Under the pieces are notes generated by a model. The model was not told where the DNA came from. It searched no databases and saw nothing but the letters and a program-made list of their open reading frames with translations. 34,855 bases of DNA from Megasphaera massiliensis (lineage in GTDB: Bacteria; Bacillota; Negativicutes; Veillonellales; Megasphaeraceae): contig NZ_HF954537.1 of the NCBI RefSeq assembly GCF_000455225.1, positions 362,791-397,645 of the forward strand, in the 5' to 3' direction. This document shows positions 15,395-24,821 of this stretch, in pieces (within the stretch, counting starts at the first letter, position 1; each line of letters starts with the position of its first letter). The position numbers were made by a program, and so were the translations under genes.

Positions 15395-16729
15395 GTGGAC
15401 CTTATTTTCTTAGTCGGAACCTTGTTGGCTGCCATTATATTGGTCGTCGTTTTAATCATGAGGCTTCATTTACATGCCTTTGTCAGCCTCGTCATCGCTT
15501 GCTTCTTCGTCGGCTTTGTAACCGGTATGCCGCTGCTGCAAATTTGTAAATCTATTGAGGCCGGCATGGGAAGTACCCTTGGTTTTTTAGCTACTGTATT
15601 GGGCTTTGGCAGTATTTTAGGGAAAATGCTGGAAACGTCCGGCGGGGCTGAACGGCTGGCTCGGACCCTTATCAACCGCTTTGGTAAGAAAAAAGCCAAT
15701 TGGGCCATGATGTTTGTCGGCTTAATTACCGGGATTCCCGTATTCTTCCAAGTTGGCTTTGTCCTGTTGATTCCATTAGTCATTAGTGTCGCCCGGGCCA
15801 CGGGCTTATCGATCATTGCCATTGGGGTCCCCATCGGCGTATCCCTGCAGGTTGTCCACTGCATGCTGCCGCCTCATCCGGCTGCCATGGCCATCGTCGA
15901 CACTTTAGGAGCCGATGTCGGCAAGGTTATTTTACTGGGCCTTTTGATTTGTACCATCTGCGCAGCTGTCGGCGGTCCCATTTGGACCAGTCTCATTCAT
16001 AAGAGAATTTCGTCGGATATGGACTCGGTCCGCGAAACGTATGATGAAGTTCCTGACAGTGAACTGCCTAACTTTGGCATTACCCTGTTGACCATACTCT
16101 TACCGATGATTATCATGGTTTCTAAAACGTTATTCGATCTTTCTCCGTGGAAGGGAACCGAAGCCAGTATGATTATTGACTTCATCGGCAATCCGATTAC
16201 GGCACTCTTGATTTCTGCATTCTTTGCTTACTGGTCTTTGGGGCTTCACCGCGGGCGCATGATGAAAGAATTGTTGAAATTCACGGAACAGTCCTTCGGA
16301 CCGGTTGCCGGTATCCTGCTGGTCATCGGGGCCGGCGGGGCTTTCAATCGAATCTTATTGGATAGCGGATTGGGAACTCAATTAGGTTCTATTCTCATGT
16401 CAATCCATATGAATCCTTTGATTTTAGCCTGGGTTGTTGCAGCTATCATGCGATTCTCTGTGGGTTCGGCTACGGTATCGATGATGACGTCTGCCGGTAT
16501 TGTCTTGCCGCTGCTGCCGCAGTATCCCGGATTGGACCCGGCCATTGTTTGCCTGGCTGTCGGCTCCGGCGCCATTTGCTTCTCTCACGTTACGGACTCC
16601 GGTTTCTGGATTGTTAAGGAATACTTCGGCCTGACCGTAGAAGGGGCCTTAAAATCATATACCGTTGCGACTTGTTTAGCTTCTGTCACTGCTATCTTGC
16701 TAACGCTGGGAATATCTGTTATATTTTAA
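15395..16729 (+). CDS. GntP-family gluconate/sugar-acid permease
   Basis: This 444-residue membrane protein has about 12-14 hydrophobic segments. Typical GntP features include GFGSILGKMLETSGGAERLA (about 68-87), VFFQVGFVLLIPL, and VGSATVSMMTSAGIV near 353. It should import a sugar acid by proton symport across the inner membrane. It starts at GTG 15395 after AGGGGGG, 12 bases past the aldolase stop. The transporter type supports an acid substrate for the cluster, such as gluconate, threonate or a tetronate. Confidence 0.9.
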   Translation: MDLIFLVGTLLAAIILVVVLIMRLHLHAFVSLVIACFFVGFVTGMPLLQICKSIEAGMGSTLGFLATVLGFGSILGKMLETSGGAERLARTLINRFGKKKANWAMMFVGLITGIPVFFQVGFVLLIPLVISVARATGLSIIAIGVPIGVSLQVVHCMLPPHPAAMAIVDTLGADVGKVILLGLLICTICAAVGGPIWTSLIHKRISSDMDSVRETYDEVPDSELPNFGITLLTILLPMIIMVSKTLFDLSPWKGTEASMIIDFIGNPITALLISAFFAYWSLGLHRGRMMKELLKFTEQSFGPVAGILLVIGAGGAFNRILLDSGLGTQLGSILMSIHMNPLILAWVVAAIMRFSVGSATVSMMTSAGIVLPLLPQYPGLDPAIVCLAVGSGAICFSHVTDSGFWIVKEYFGLTVEGALKSYTVATCLASVTAILLTLGISVIF

Positions 16730-16830
16730 GGCATACAGCAAGGTGTTATTTGCTGAACCTCTGTTACCGATATGGTGGAAGGCTTAGGATATCTATTCGT
16801 TTCTAAGCGATACAGAAAGGAGCTGCTATT

Positions 16831-17187
16831 ATGAAATACGAAGCAAAAGTTACTGCGATTGGGGAATCGGTCCTGTCGTTTATGAAAATACGAAACAGCA
16901 TTATTATCTTCGATAACGACGTTCCCTATGCCTATGAAAATATGGTCGTGTCCCATACGAAGAGTACCCTGACCCAGCCGATTGAAGTCGGCGATAAACT
17001 GCTCATTGCCGATGAAGAATATCAGGTCAGTGACGTCGGCTCAGAAGCTAATCAGACCTTGAAGGAACATGGCCACTGCACCCTTGTTTTCGGAGTCGGG
17101 ATAAAAGCTGAAATGCCCGGCCAAATTGCCTTGGAGGGCAAAAGGGTTCCGCGTATTATGATCGGTGATATGATCATCTTTTTATAA
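16831..17187 (+). CDS. Orphan PTS glucitol/sorbitol-type IIA protein
   Basis: This 118-residue protein matches the GutA (IIA-Gut) fold across its length. Two histidines in conserved spots (His42 in VVSHTK; His82 in EHGHCTLVF) are candidates for the phosphorylated residue. In a normal glucitol system IIA passes phosphate from HPr to IIB and IIC, but no glucitol IIB or IIC gene is seen in the window. It follows the GntP gene by 101 bases with an AAAGGAG site. It may regulate the cluster or join a distant permease. Family call is firm, role is open. Confidence 0.82.
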   Translation: MKYEAKVTAIGESVLSFMKIRNSIIIFDNDVPYAYENMVVSHTKSTLTQPIEVGDKLLIADEEYQVSDVGSEANQTLKEHGHCTLVFGVGIKAEMPGQIALEGKRVPRIMIGDMIIFL

Positions 17188-17221
17188 TCGCTAGTGCTTA
17201 AAAGAAACGTGTTATAAATGG

Positions 17222-17267
17222 AATCGCCCCCATGACGTAGTCGTTCTATGTCATGGGGGCGATTTTT
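17222..17267. terminator. Strong terminator between convergent operons
   Basis: Perfect 15-bp arms (17222-17236 and 17250-17264; AATCGCCCCCATGAC and complement) are followed by TTT. It closes the acid-sugar operon and may also stop the opposite adenine deaminase transcript. Confidence 0.9.
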
Positions 17268-17303
17268 GTATGGTGCTATAAATTTTGTCTTTCTGTCAAA
17301 GGA

Positions 17304-19082
17304 TTATGGTTTCAGTTGTAAAATGGGGTCGAAGTAAGCCAGTTTCGTATAGTCGACATTGCCGCCGTCGGTGATGGCAAGGTCGGGAATGGCCGTAATG
17401 GGCAGGAAGGAGAGGTAGAATATGGGGTCCGGCAGGCGGCTGCCCAAGGTCTTGGCAGCTTCATCGAGTTCGTTTTCTTTCTGAGCCAAGTCTTCCGGCG
17501 TCATATCGGAGGCGATGCCGGCAATAGGCAGGGACAGGAAGGATACGATTTTCCCGTCGAGGACGACGACCTGTCCGCCGCCGTGTTCGATGAGGGTATT
17601 GGCTGCCAATGCCATATCTTCGTAGTTGGCACCAGCGACGACGAGGTTGTTGTCATCGGGAGCAGCCGTCGTGGCAATGGCACCCTTAGTTAGGGACCAG
17701 CCGGAGATGAAGCCTTTCGAGACGTTGCCGTTCTTACCATAGCGTTCGATGACCGAGACTAAGGCCACGTCTTTTTCGGCACTCGGACGAACGATGCCGT
17801 CTTTTACATCGAGTTCGACGTCACGGCGTTTGCGCATGAAGGGGCCGACGCTGTCGATGGTTTCGACGACAGCTGTGCCTTCGTTGAGGTCGACGTGATA
17901 GGCAAAATCGAGAGGCTGCATTTTTTCGTGCTGTACCGTATGTAACAAGGCTGCATCGCGAGCCGGTACGGTATAGGTGAAGACGTTTTTCTTGTTTTCA
18001 GTGATGACCATGCCTTTACTGATGACCGTTTCGACGGTGAAGGTCCCTGGCTGGTCGACGAGGAGGATGTCGGCATCTTTACCGGGCGCAATGGAGCCGA
18101 CGCGGTCGTCGATTTCATAAGCTTCGGCAGCATTGATGGTGGCCATCTGGATAGCCGTCATCGGAGCGAGACCGGCAGCAATGGCCAGGCGCACCATGTT
18201 GTCGATATGGCCGGTCTTTAAGATGCCGCGGGCGTGGACGTCATCCGAGCAAAAGCTGGTGTGGCGGGCAATACCCGGGGCCCCTTCGGTGATGGCCCGG
18301 ACATTTTCCTTGAGGAACTTGGTGACCGCCGATTCGCGGATGATGGTGTGCATCCCTTTGCGGGCCTTTTCTAAAAATTCCTGATGGTCGTAGCTTTCAT
18401 GGTCGACGCGGACGCCGCTCATGAGGTATTCGTTAAGGTCCTTTCCGCGGGCCAGAGGGCTGCAGCCGAAGATGGGGCGATGGTATTTCTGAGCCAAGAC
18501 TAAGGCTTCGAGGGTATCGGAGTCCTTCGTTTGGACGGCTTCGCGGACGAGTTCCCAAATGCCGTAGCAGTTCGGGTCCTGATGGTATTTAGCGTGGTCT
18601 TTGGCGGTGACATTGTAGGCGATGGTCGAGACCGGGATGGTGTAGGGCGTCTTATACGGCAAGGCCCAGAAAACCTTCAAGGGCGAGGCTTCGATTTCTT
18701 CAAAAATCGGGCCTAAGCCGTCGACGCCGATGACGGAAATATATTCGTCAAGGCCGCTTACGATGCTCGTCGTACCGCAGGGGACGACGGCCTGAGCAAA
18801 GCGGGTCATGCTCATCTTACTGCATTCGACGTGGATATGGCAGTCGATGAGGCCCGGGGCCAAATATTTTCCTGTCCCGTCGACGGTTTTGGTGTCAGGG
18901 CCCATGTAATCGGAAATATCACTTTCGACGGCGACGATTTTTCCCTTATACATGGCGACGTCGGCTTTGTAGTATTCGCCGGTGTTGACGTTGATCAAGG
19001 TACCGCCGACGATGGCCAGGTCGGCCTTGATTTTGGCCGCGCCGGCATCGATATAGTCGGATAATAATTCTTTCGTAAGCAT
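17304..19082 (-). CDS. ade: Adenine deaminase
   Basis: This 592-residue amidohydrolase has the metal-binding DCHIHVE motif (His82, His84) and the family's typical length and later signatures (FCSDDVHARGIL, GSIAPGKDADILLV, HGGGQVVVLDGK). The family converts adenine to hypoxanthine and ammonia in the cytoplasm using Mn or Fe. It starts at ATG 19082 after AGGAGG and lies 12 bases downstream of a purine permease gene on the same strand. The pair forms an adenine salvage operon. Confidence 0.95.
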   Translation of the reverse strand: MLTKELLSDYIDAGAAKIKADLAIVGGTLINVNTGEYYKADVAMYKGKIVAVESDISDYMGPDTKTVDGTGKYLAPGLIDCHIHVECSKMSMTRFAQAVVPCGTTSIVSGLDEYISVIGVDGLGPIFEEIEASPLKVFWALPYKTPYTIPVSTIAYNVTAKDHAKYHQDPNCYGIWELVREAVQTKDSDTLEALVLAQKYHRPIFGCSPLARGKDLNEYLMSGVRVDHESYDHQEFLEKARKGMHTIIRESAVTKFLKENVRAITEGAPGIARHTSFCSDDVHARGILKTGHIDNMVRLAIAAGLAPMTAIQMATINAAEAYEIDDRVGSIAPGKDADILLVDQPGTFTVETVISKGMVITENKKNVFTYTVPARDAALLHTVQHEKMQPLDFAYHVDLNEGTAVVETIDSVGPFMRKRRDVELDVKDGIVRPSAEKDVALVSVIERYGKNGNVSKGFISGWSLTKGAIATTAAPDDNNLVVAGANYEDMALAANTLIEHGGGQVVVLDGKIVSFLSLPIAGIASDMTPEDLAQKENELDEAAKTLGSRLPDPIFYLSFLPITAIPDLAITDGGNVDYTKLAYFDPILQLKP

Positions 19083-19094
19083 GGACAGACCTCC

Positions 19095-20426
19095 TTAGAA
19101 TTTAAGTATCGTCAAAGTATACAATAAGATGAGGAACAGGACGAACATGACCCAAATGAGGGGATTCAGTTCTTTCCGGCGGCCGGCAATGGTCATCAGA
19201 ATCGGGTAGAAGAGGAAGCCGAAGGCGATGCCGTAGGAAATGTTAAAGGTCAGGGGCATGCCGATGATGACCAAGAAGGCCGGGAAGGCCGTTTCGAATT
19301 GATCCCAATGAATTTCGCGGAGAGACGACGTCATGAGGACGCCGATGATGATCAGGGCCGGTGCCGTGACCTGAGCCGTAACGACCGACAAGAGGGGCGA
19401 GAAAATCATGCTGAAGCCAAAGAGAATGGCGACGACAATGGCCGTAAGGCCCGTCCGGGCACCGACGGCGATACCGGCCGACGATTCGACGTAAGCGGCA
19501 GTCGGTGTCGTTCCCATGACGGCCCCGCCGAGCATGGAAAGCGAATCGGCCATGAGGGCTTTCCCGATGCGGGGCATCTTGCCATTTTGCATGATGCCGG
19601 CCTGCTGAGCAAGACCAATCAGGGTTCCGGCCGTATCGAAGAAGGCGACCAGGAAGAAGATGACGACGACGGCCCACATCTGCGGGTCGGTGACGATGGC
19701 GCCCATGTTGGCGACGCCGACGCCGAAGGTCGGTTCCAAGCTCGGAGCCATGGAAATGATGCTGTCCGGCAAGGGGATGAGATTAGTGACAAGGCCCAAA
19801 ATAGCCGTCAGGACGATCCCGTAAAAAATCGCGCCGGGAACCTTTTTAGCCATGAGCATGGCCGTGACGAAGATACCGAAAATAGTCAGCCACGTCGTTG
19901 CGACCTTAAAGGAACCGATGGCGACCATCGACGACGGGTCGGCCATGACGATGCCGCCGCCTTGAAGGCCGACGAAGGAGATGAAGATGCCGATACCGGC
20001 AGCCATGGCGTACTTTAAGTCCTGAGGAATGGCGTCGATGATGATTTCACGCAGTTTGAATAAGGATACCAAGGTAAATAAGATGGATGCAATGAAGACG
20101 CCGCCCATGGCCTGCTGCCAGGGCATTCCCATAGCCAGGACGATGGAATAAGTGAAAAAGGCGTTGTCGCCCAGACCCGGGGCAATGGCGATGGGGTAGT
20201 TGGCCAAAAAGCCCATGAGCAGGCAGCCCATGATAGCCGATAAAGCCGTAGCCGTAAAGACGGCACCGGGATCCATGCCGGCATCGCCTAAGATGATGGG
20301 ATTGACGAAGAGAATGTAGGCCATGGAGACGAAGGTCGTAAGACCTGCCAGGCATTCGCGCCGCACCGTCGTATTATGTTCAGATAAATGGAATAATCGT
20401 TCTAAAAGTCCGTTTGCTTGGGACAT
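19095..20426 (-). CDS. NCS2/AzgA-type purine permease
   Basis: This 443-residue polytopic membrane protein begins MSQANGLLERLFHLSEHNTT (start 20426, preceded on the minus strand by GGAGGG). The segment NTTVRRECLAGLTTFVSMA (19 residues) and GAVFTATALSA are typical of AzgA/PbuG (adenine, guanine, hypoxanthine) permeases of NCS2. Coupling to the ade gene suggests purine base uptake, probably adenine or hypoxanthine. Only about 50 bases of native leader remain before phage-derived DNA, so the original promoter and any purine riboswitch appear lost or displaced. Upstream in-frame codons past 20426 cross the junction and are not part of the gene. Confidence 0.92.
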   Translation of the reverse strand: MSQANGLLERLFHLSEHNTTVRRECLAGLTTFVSMAYILFVNPIILGDAGMDPGAVFTATALSAIMGCLLMGFLANYPIAIAPGLGDNAFFTYSIVLAMGMPWQQAMGGVFIASILFTLVSLFKLREIIIDAIPQDLKYAMAAGIGIFISFVGLQGGGIVMADPSSMVAIGSFKVATTWLTIFGIFVTAMLMAKKVPGAIFYGIVLTAILGLVTNLIPLPDSIISMAPSLEPTFGVGVANMGAIVTDPQMWAVVVIFFLVAFFDTAGTLIGLAQQAGIMQNGKMPRIGKALMADSLSMLGGAVMGTTPTAAYVESSAGIAVGARTGLTAIVVAILFGFSMIFSPLLSVVTAQVTAPALIIIGVLMTSSLREIHWDQFETAFPAFLVIIGMPLTFNISYGIAFGFLFYPILMTIAGRRKELNPLIWVMFVLFLILLYTLTILKF

Positions 20427-20441
20427 GTGATTAAACCCTCC

Positions 20442-20485
20442 TTTGATAAAGAAATAGAATCGTTCCAACACAGGGATTCTCTCCG
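20442..20485. other. Junction between purine permease leader and prophage fragment
   Basis: The permease ribosome binding site ends near 20441. Methylase homology on the plus strand begins near 20479-20485 (SDDANKLRASL). Somewhere in between native and phage DNA join. No attachment-site repeat or transposon end is visible. Confidence 0.5.
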
Positions 20486-20511
20486 ATGACGCAAATAAAC
20501 TCCGGGCTTCT

Positions 20512-21645
20512 TTGCGGGAGTTCGGATTCATCAATCCTGTGATTATCGACAGGGATTTCAATGTTATCGCAGGTCACGGCCGCATCTTCGCCGCCAAGGA
20601 GGAGGGTATCAAGGAAGTACCCTGTGTGCTTGTGGATTATCTTACCGAGGCGCAGAAGAAAGCCTACATCATTGCCGACAACCGTATGGCGATGGACGCC
20701 GGCTGGGACGAAGAACTTCTGCGAGTTGAGATCGAAGCTCTGCAGGCAGAGGCTTTTGACCTTTCCCTCACGGGCTTTGACGAGGTGGAGATTGCCGGCC
20801 TGTTTGGAGACGATTCCGATGTGCAGGAGGACGATTTCGATGTAGATGAGGAACTGGAAAAGCCAACTTTCTCCAAGAGCGGCGATGTGTGGACGCTCGG
20901 ACGGCACAGACTGGTCTGCGGCGACTCCACGAAAGCGAAAACCTTTGATACGCTCATGCAGGGACGAAAAGCAAACCTCGTGGTTACCGATCCTCCCTAC
21001 AATGTGGACTACGAAGGGGCTGCCGGAAAAATCAAGAATGACAACCTGGCTGACGAGAAGTTCTATCAGTTCCTCTTCGATGCCTTTTCCAAAATTGAAA
21101 AGGTCATGGCGGACGATGCGTCCATCTATGTGTTCCATGCGGATACAGAAGGTCTGAATTTCAGAAAGGCATTCTCGGACGCGGGATTTTATCTCTCCGG
21201 CTGTTGTATCTGGAAGAAACCAAGTCTTGTACTTGGACGCTCCCCTTACCAATGGCAACACGAGCCTTGCCTTTTCGGCTGGAAGAAAAAAGGCAGGCAC
21301 CAATGGTACTCCGACCGCAAGCAGACCACGATATGGGAGTTTGAGAAAACAAAAAAGAATACGGATCATCCGACCATGAAGCCCATACCGCTTTTGGCAT
21401 ATCCGATTCAGAATTCATCCATGAGCAACACACTCGTACTCGATCCGTTCGGCGGCAGCGGTTCCACGCTGATTGCCTGCGAACAGACGGACAGGAACTG
21501 CGCCACCATAGAACTGGATGAGAAATACTGCGATGTCATCGTGAAGAGGTATATCGAGCAGGTCGGCTCCGCGGACAAGGTTTCCGTAGAGAGGGACGGC
21601 AAGATATACAACTATGCGGAACTGGAGGCGCCGGATGGAGAGTAA
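20512..21645 (+). pseudogene. ParB-N domain/DNA adenine or cytosine-N4 methylase, 5' truncated
   Basis: The reading frame is open from 20458, but homology begins around 20479, so roughly the first 20-25 residues of the usual protein are missing. TTG 20512 is the first possible start and lacks a convincing ribosome binding site. A ParB/sulfiredoxin-like domain follows (VIAGHGR..AAKEEG, about 1-95). The C-terminal methylase has DPPYNVDY (160-167) and DPFGGSGSTLIACE near residue 310, in the beta-class order. Such phage enzymes modify adenine-N6 or cytosine-N4. The catalytic part is intact, so activity is possible only if translation starts. It overlaps the next gene. Confidence 0.78.
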
Positions 21646-23587
21646 AATGAAACTCGGCTCCCTCTTTGATGGAAGCGGGGGATTTCCGCTTGCGGGGCTT
21701 ATCTCCGGAGTGGTGCCCGTGTGGGCTTCAGAGGTAGAGCCTTTCCCAATCAGGGTAACCACAAAGCGTTTTCCGCAGGTAAAGCGCTACGGCGACGTAT
21801 CAAAGATGGACGGCGGCAAAATAGAGCCGGTTGACATTATCACATTCGGCTCGCCTTGCTAGGACATGAGCATAGCGGGCAAACGGGAAGGTCTGAGAGG
21901 TTGTCGGTCTTCTCTTTTTTATGAGGCAATCAGGATCGTCAAAGAAATGAGGGAGGCTACCAATGGCGAATATCCGAAATACATCATCTGGGAGAACGTC
22001 ACAGGCGCATTCTCCTCAAACAAGGGCGAGGATTTCAGAGCAGTCCTCGAAGCGGTCTGCTCGGTCAAAGAAAACAAAGCTGATATTCCTCGATATGACA
22101 AATGGCCGAACGCAGGACTTGTCCTGGCAGACGGTTTCTCAGTCGCATGGAGGGTATTTGATGCTCAATACTGGGGAGTTCCCCAGAGAAGAAAACGCAT
22201 CTACCTTGTCGCAGATTTTGATGGACTGTGTGCCGGAAAGATATTATTTGAGTCCGAAGGCCTGTCAGGGCATCCTTTCGAGGGCTTCAAAGCGTGGCAA
22301 AGAACTGCCGGAGGTGCTGAAAGCGGCATTGGAGAGGCAGGCGGTATTTGCCTGAATGACCAAGGCGGGCAGCGTATGGATATCACTGAGGATGTGACGG
22401 GAACGTTACGAGCAAAGGCGCATCATCCGCCTGTGGTCATGGGTTCGGCGGGGTTCTGTACGGAACACTCTGAAAAGAGCCGTTCTATCGGCTATGAGGA
22501 AGAAAAATCCCCTACACTCCGTGCCGGCGTCGTTCCTGCGGCGCTGATGTTTGAGAATCACTCGCAGGACACGAGATACACGGGACCGCTTGATAAATCG
22601 CAGACCGTCCTTGCTACCTTCGGAACAGGCGGCAACAACCAGCCGCTTGTAGTGCAGAAGCCGAAAACCTACGATGTGCGTTTCACATCCGAAGCCACAC
22701 GGAATGCAAGGCAAAATTGCTATGAGACCGATACGGCAAGAACCATCGACACAGGCGGCAACGCTCCCAATTCCAACCAAGGGGGCGTGGCCGTGGTGGA
22801 GGTCAAAGCCTACGGCATCAGTTCGGATAAAAGCCATGCGATGCTTTCAGATAATCCTCACGCAGGGATTTACGAGGCTGAAACCTCTCGGACGCTCGAT
22901 ACAAGGTGCGCAGATTCCGGATGCAACCAGGGCGGCATTGCCGTGGTTGCCATCGAGGGAAACGGCACAAGACCTTCTCACAAGGGCAGCGGCTATTCTG
23001 AAGAGAACGTCAGCTATACCTTAAACGCTACGGAACAGCATGGTGTGGCTTACGGCATAGACCGTGCGACATACAACATGGGACAGAACGCGCGGTTCGG
23101 TCTTGCCATCGAGGAAGAGGTCGAGCCGACTATGGTGGCAAAAGGTCCCGGCGCTGTCGCTCATCCCGTCTATACCACGAGCAAGAATTCCTACCACACA
23201 GAGACTGAGGAAGATGTGGCGAATACGCTGGTCGCTACGGATTACAAAGATCCGCCGACCGTAATCGAGGAGCCGTATTACATCGTACGAAGGCTCACTC
23301 CCACCGAGTGTGCAAGGCTGCAGGGATTCCCGGACTGGTGGTGCGCTGACCTCGGAACGGATGATCCGACCGATGAGGAGCTTGCTTCCTGGAGGGATGT
23401 TTTTGAAACGCACAGGAATGTCGTGTCCGGCGCATCCAAACCGAAAACGGACAAGCAGATAATCAAGTGGCTCTCCGATCCGCATACGGACTCCGCCGAA
23501 TATAAGATGTGGGGCAACGGTATCGCACTCCCGTGCGCTGTTTTCGTGCTGTCAGGCATTGTGTACTACTCACAGTTCCGAGTCTGA
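21635..23587 (+). pseudogene. Cytosine-C5 DNA methylase with amber codon in motif IV
   Basis: Phage-type C5 methylase. Motif I is LFDGSGGFPLAG, motif VI is WENVTGA, motif VIII is QRRKRIYL and motif X is GNGIALPC. Motif IV reads GSPC-TAG-DMS: the TAG at 21860-21862 replaces the Gln (CAG) that normally follows the catalytic Cys. The frame is otherwise open for 650 codons. Translation from ATG 21635 (GGAGG at 21624) would stop at 75 residues. About 250 residues between motifs VIII and X hold degenerate TL-rich repeats. An ATG four codons later (21647) is an alternative start. It is a pseudogene unless the amber is suppressed. Confidence 0.88.
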
Positions 23588-23603
23588 TATTCTGGCGATA
23601 ATT

Positions 23604-23665
23604 CTACAAAGAAAATCCCGTTATTCGCTTGCTATTTTAGGGCTTTAGAGTGATGTATATAACAG
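23604..23665 (+). promoter_or_regulatory. Repeated intergenic element, copy 1
   Basis: Words CTACAAAGAAAA, CTTGCT and TAGAGTGATGTATA recur in the same order at 24822-24865. The gap before the next phage gene is 42 bases. Likely a phage promoter or regulator site, though spacing differs and -35/-10 boxes cannot be fixed. Confidence 0.45.
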
Positions 23666-23707
23666 CTGCAAGGCACAGAAAATCAAGCGAAAGCGGAGGT
23701 AAACGCA

Positions 23708-24418
23708 ATGCAAGTAAAGTACAACGTCACAGGCGCACGGCGCAAGAAACTGGTCAAGGTCATCTCCGACACCACGGGAGCGAAGGCGGAATACAAATTC
23801 ATGCCGACCTGCAATTACGAAATCGATTACCTTACGGTCACCAAGGACGGCACACTCGAATTTGACGATCGTGCCGACAGCGAGGAGGTCGAGCAGGTGA
23901 TTGAAGCCATCGCCGCCGCAGGCTTCGACTGTGAGCCGCAGGACGGCGCGGATGCGGAGGTTGAGAAAGTATCCGAAGCCGAAGAAAATGCGCCACAGGG
24001 CGAAACAGGAGGCCTTACGGTGGAGATTTTGCTCGATAAGGTTTCGGTGGGCAACCTCACCAAGCTGTTGGATGCCAAGGGAACGCTCATCCGAAAGGCT
24101 CTCGGCATCGAGGACCTCCGAATCGAGATCAAGGAGGACAGGGTTTCCTTCCCCTGGTTTGCGGAACTGCCGGACGCGGATTCGGTGAAGGCCTGCACGC
24201 ATTTCATTGCCGCGCTCTGCGAGATGAGCAGAAATGCCAAGCGAGTGATCGCCACGGAAAAGGATGTGGACAACGAGAAGTACGCATTCCGCTGCTTCCT
24301 CCTGCGGCTGGGATTCATCGGTGCGGAGTACAAGGCCGAGCGGAAAATCCTGCTGAAGAACCTCACAGGGTCTTCGGCATTCAAGAACGGAGGCGCTGAC
24401 CATGAGATTTCCGAATAA
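23708..24418 (+). CDS. Conserved phage protein, sometimes annotated as virulence-related
   Basis: This 236-residue protein starts at 23708 after GCGGAGG. The N-terminal part (MQVKYNVTGARRKKLVKVIS, residues 1-20) through TKDGTLEFDDR is a recognisable family found in Firmicute prophages, where it is often called a virulence-related protein without evidence. Residues ~80-100 are an acidic linker (EVEKVSEAEENAPQGE) before a second folded part. No enzymatic motif is visible. It overlaps the next gene by 17 bases, indicating a tightly packed phage operon. Function unknown. Confidence 0.7.
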   Translation: MQVKYNVTGARRKKLVKVISDTTGAKAEYKFMPTCNYEIDYLTVTKDGTLEFDDRADSEEVEQVIEAIAAAGFDCEPQDGADAEVEKVSEAEENAPQGETGGLTVEILLDKVSVGNLTKLLDAKGTLIRKALGIEDLRIEIKEDRVSFPWFAELPDADSVKACTHFIAALCEMSRNAKRVIATEKDVDNEKYAFRCFLLRLGFIGAEYKAERKILLKNLTGSSAFKNGGADHEISE

Positions 24419-24623
24419 GGAAACGGTCGACCGCATCCGCAGGGAGTATCCTGCAGGAACACGGGTGGAACTGGTACGGATGGAGGATGTGCAGGCTCCG
24501 CCGATTGGAACCAAAGGCACGGTTATCGGCGTGGATGATATCGGCTCCATTATGGTTCGCTGGGATAACGGCTGCGGGCTATCCATCGCTTACGGCGAGG
24601 ATTTATGCAGGAGGTGCGACTGA
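24402..24623 (+). CDS. DUF4314-like small phage protein
   Basis: This 73-residue protein resembles the DUF4314 family: YPAGTRVELVRMED, GTKGTVIGVDDIGSIMVRWDNG and CGLSIAYGED are typical. It is probably a small SH3-like beta barrel that appears in Firmicute phages and mobile elements. The start overlaps the previous gene by 17 bases and has a GGAGG site. Its TGA overlaps the ATG of the next gene (TGATG). Role unknown. Confidence 0.75.
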   Translation: MRFPNKETVDRIRREYPAGTRVELVRMEDVQAPPIGTKGTVIGVDDIGSIMVRWDNGCGLSIAYGEDLCRRCD

Positions 24624-24799
24624 TGGATATGAAAATAAGGAAGCAGATTCTTGCCGTGCGAGATACCGCGCTTACCAATATGTTTGATGTGAATGCTGTT
24701 CAGCGGATTGCTTATGAAATGGGTTTCTATGAACTGGTAAATTACCTTAAGGAAAACCGAAAGGAATACATCCGATTCATCCTCACCGGCGAGGAATAA
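24623..24799 (+). CDS. DUF5049-like small phage protein
   Basis: This 58-residue protein starts at ATG 24623, which overlaps the previous TGA and follows AGGAGG at 24609-24614. The sequence MDMKIRKQILAVRDT then NMFDVNAVQRIAYEMGF fits the DUF5049 family of short helical phage proteins. It is coupled to the upstream DUF4314-like gene. The function is unknown. Confidence 0.65.
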   Translation: MDMKIRKQILAVRDTALTNMFDVNAVQRIAYEMGFYELVNYLKENRKEYIRFILTGEE

Positions 24800-24821
24800 T
24801 TCTGCATATTTCTTTGAAAAA

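Noticed and set aside
20427..20512. Purine riboswitch or PurR-type site before the permease
   Set aside because: I looked for one on the minus strand and saw none in the short native leader.
20427..20561. Upstream start that would add 45 residues to the purine permease
   Set aside because: The extra residues cross into phage DNA, and ATG 20426 has a GGAGGG site and fits the family start.
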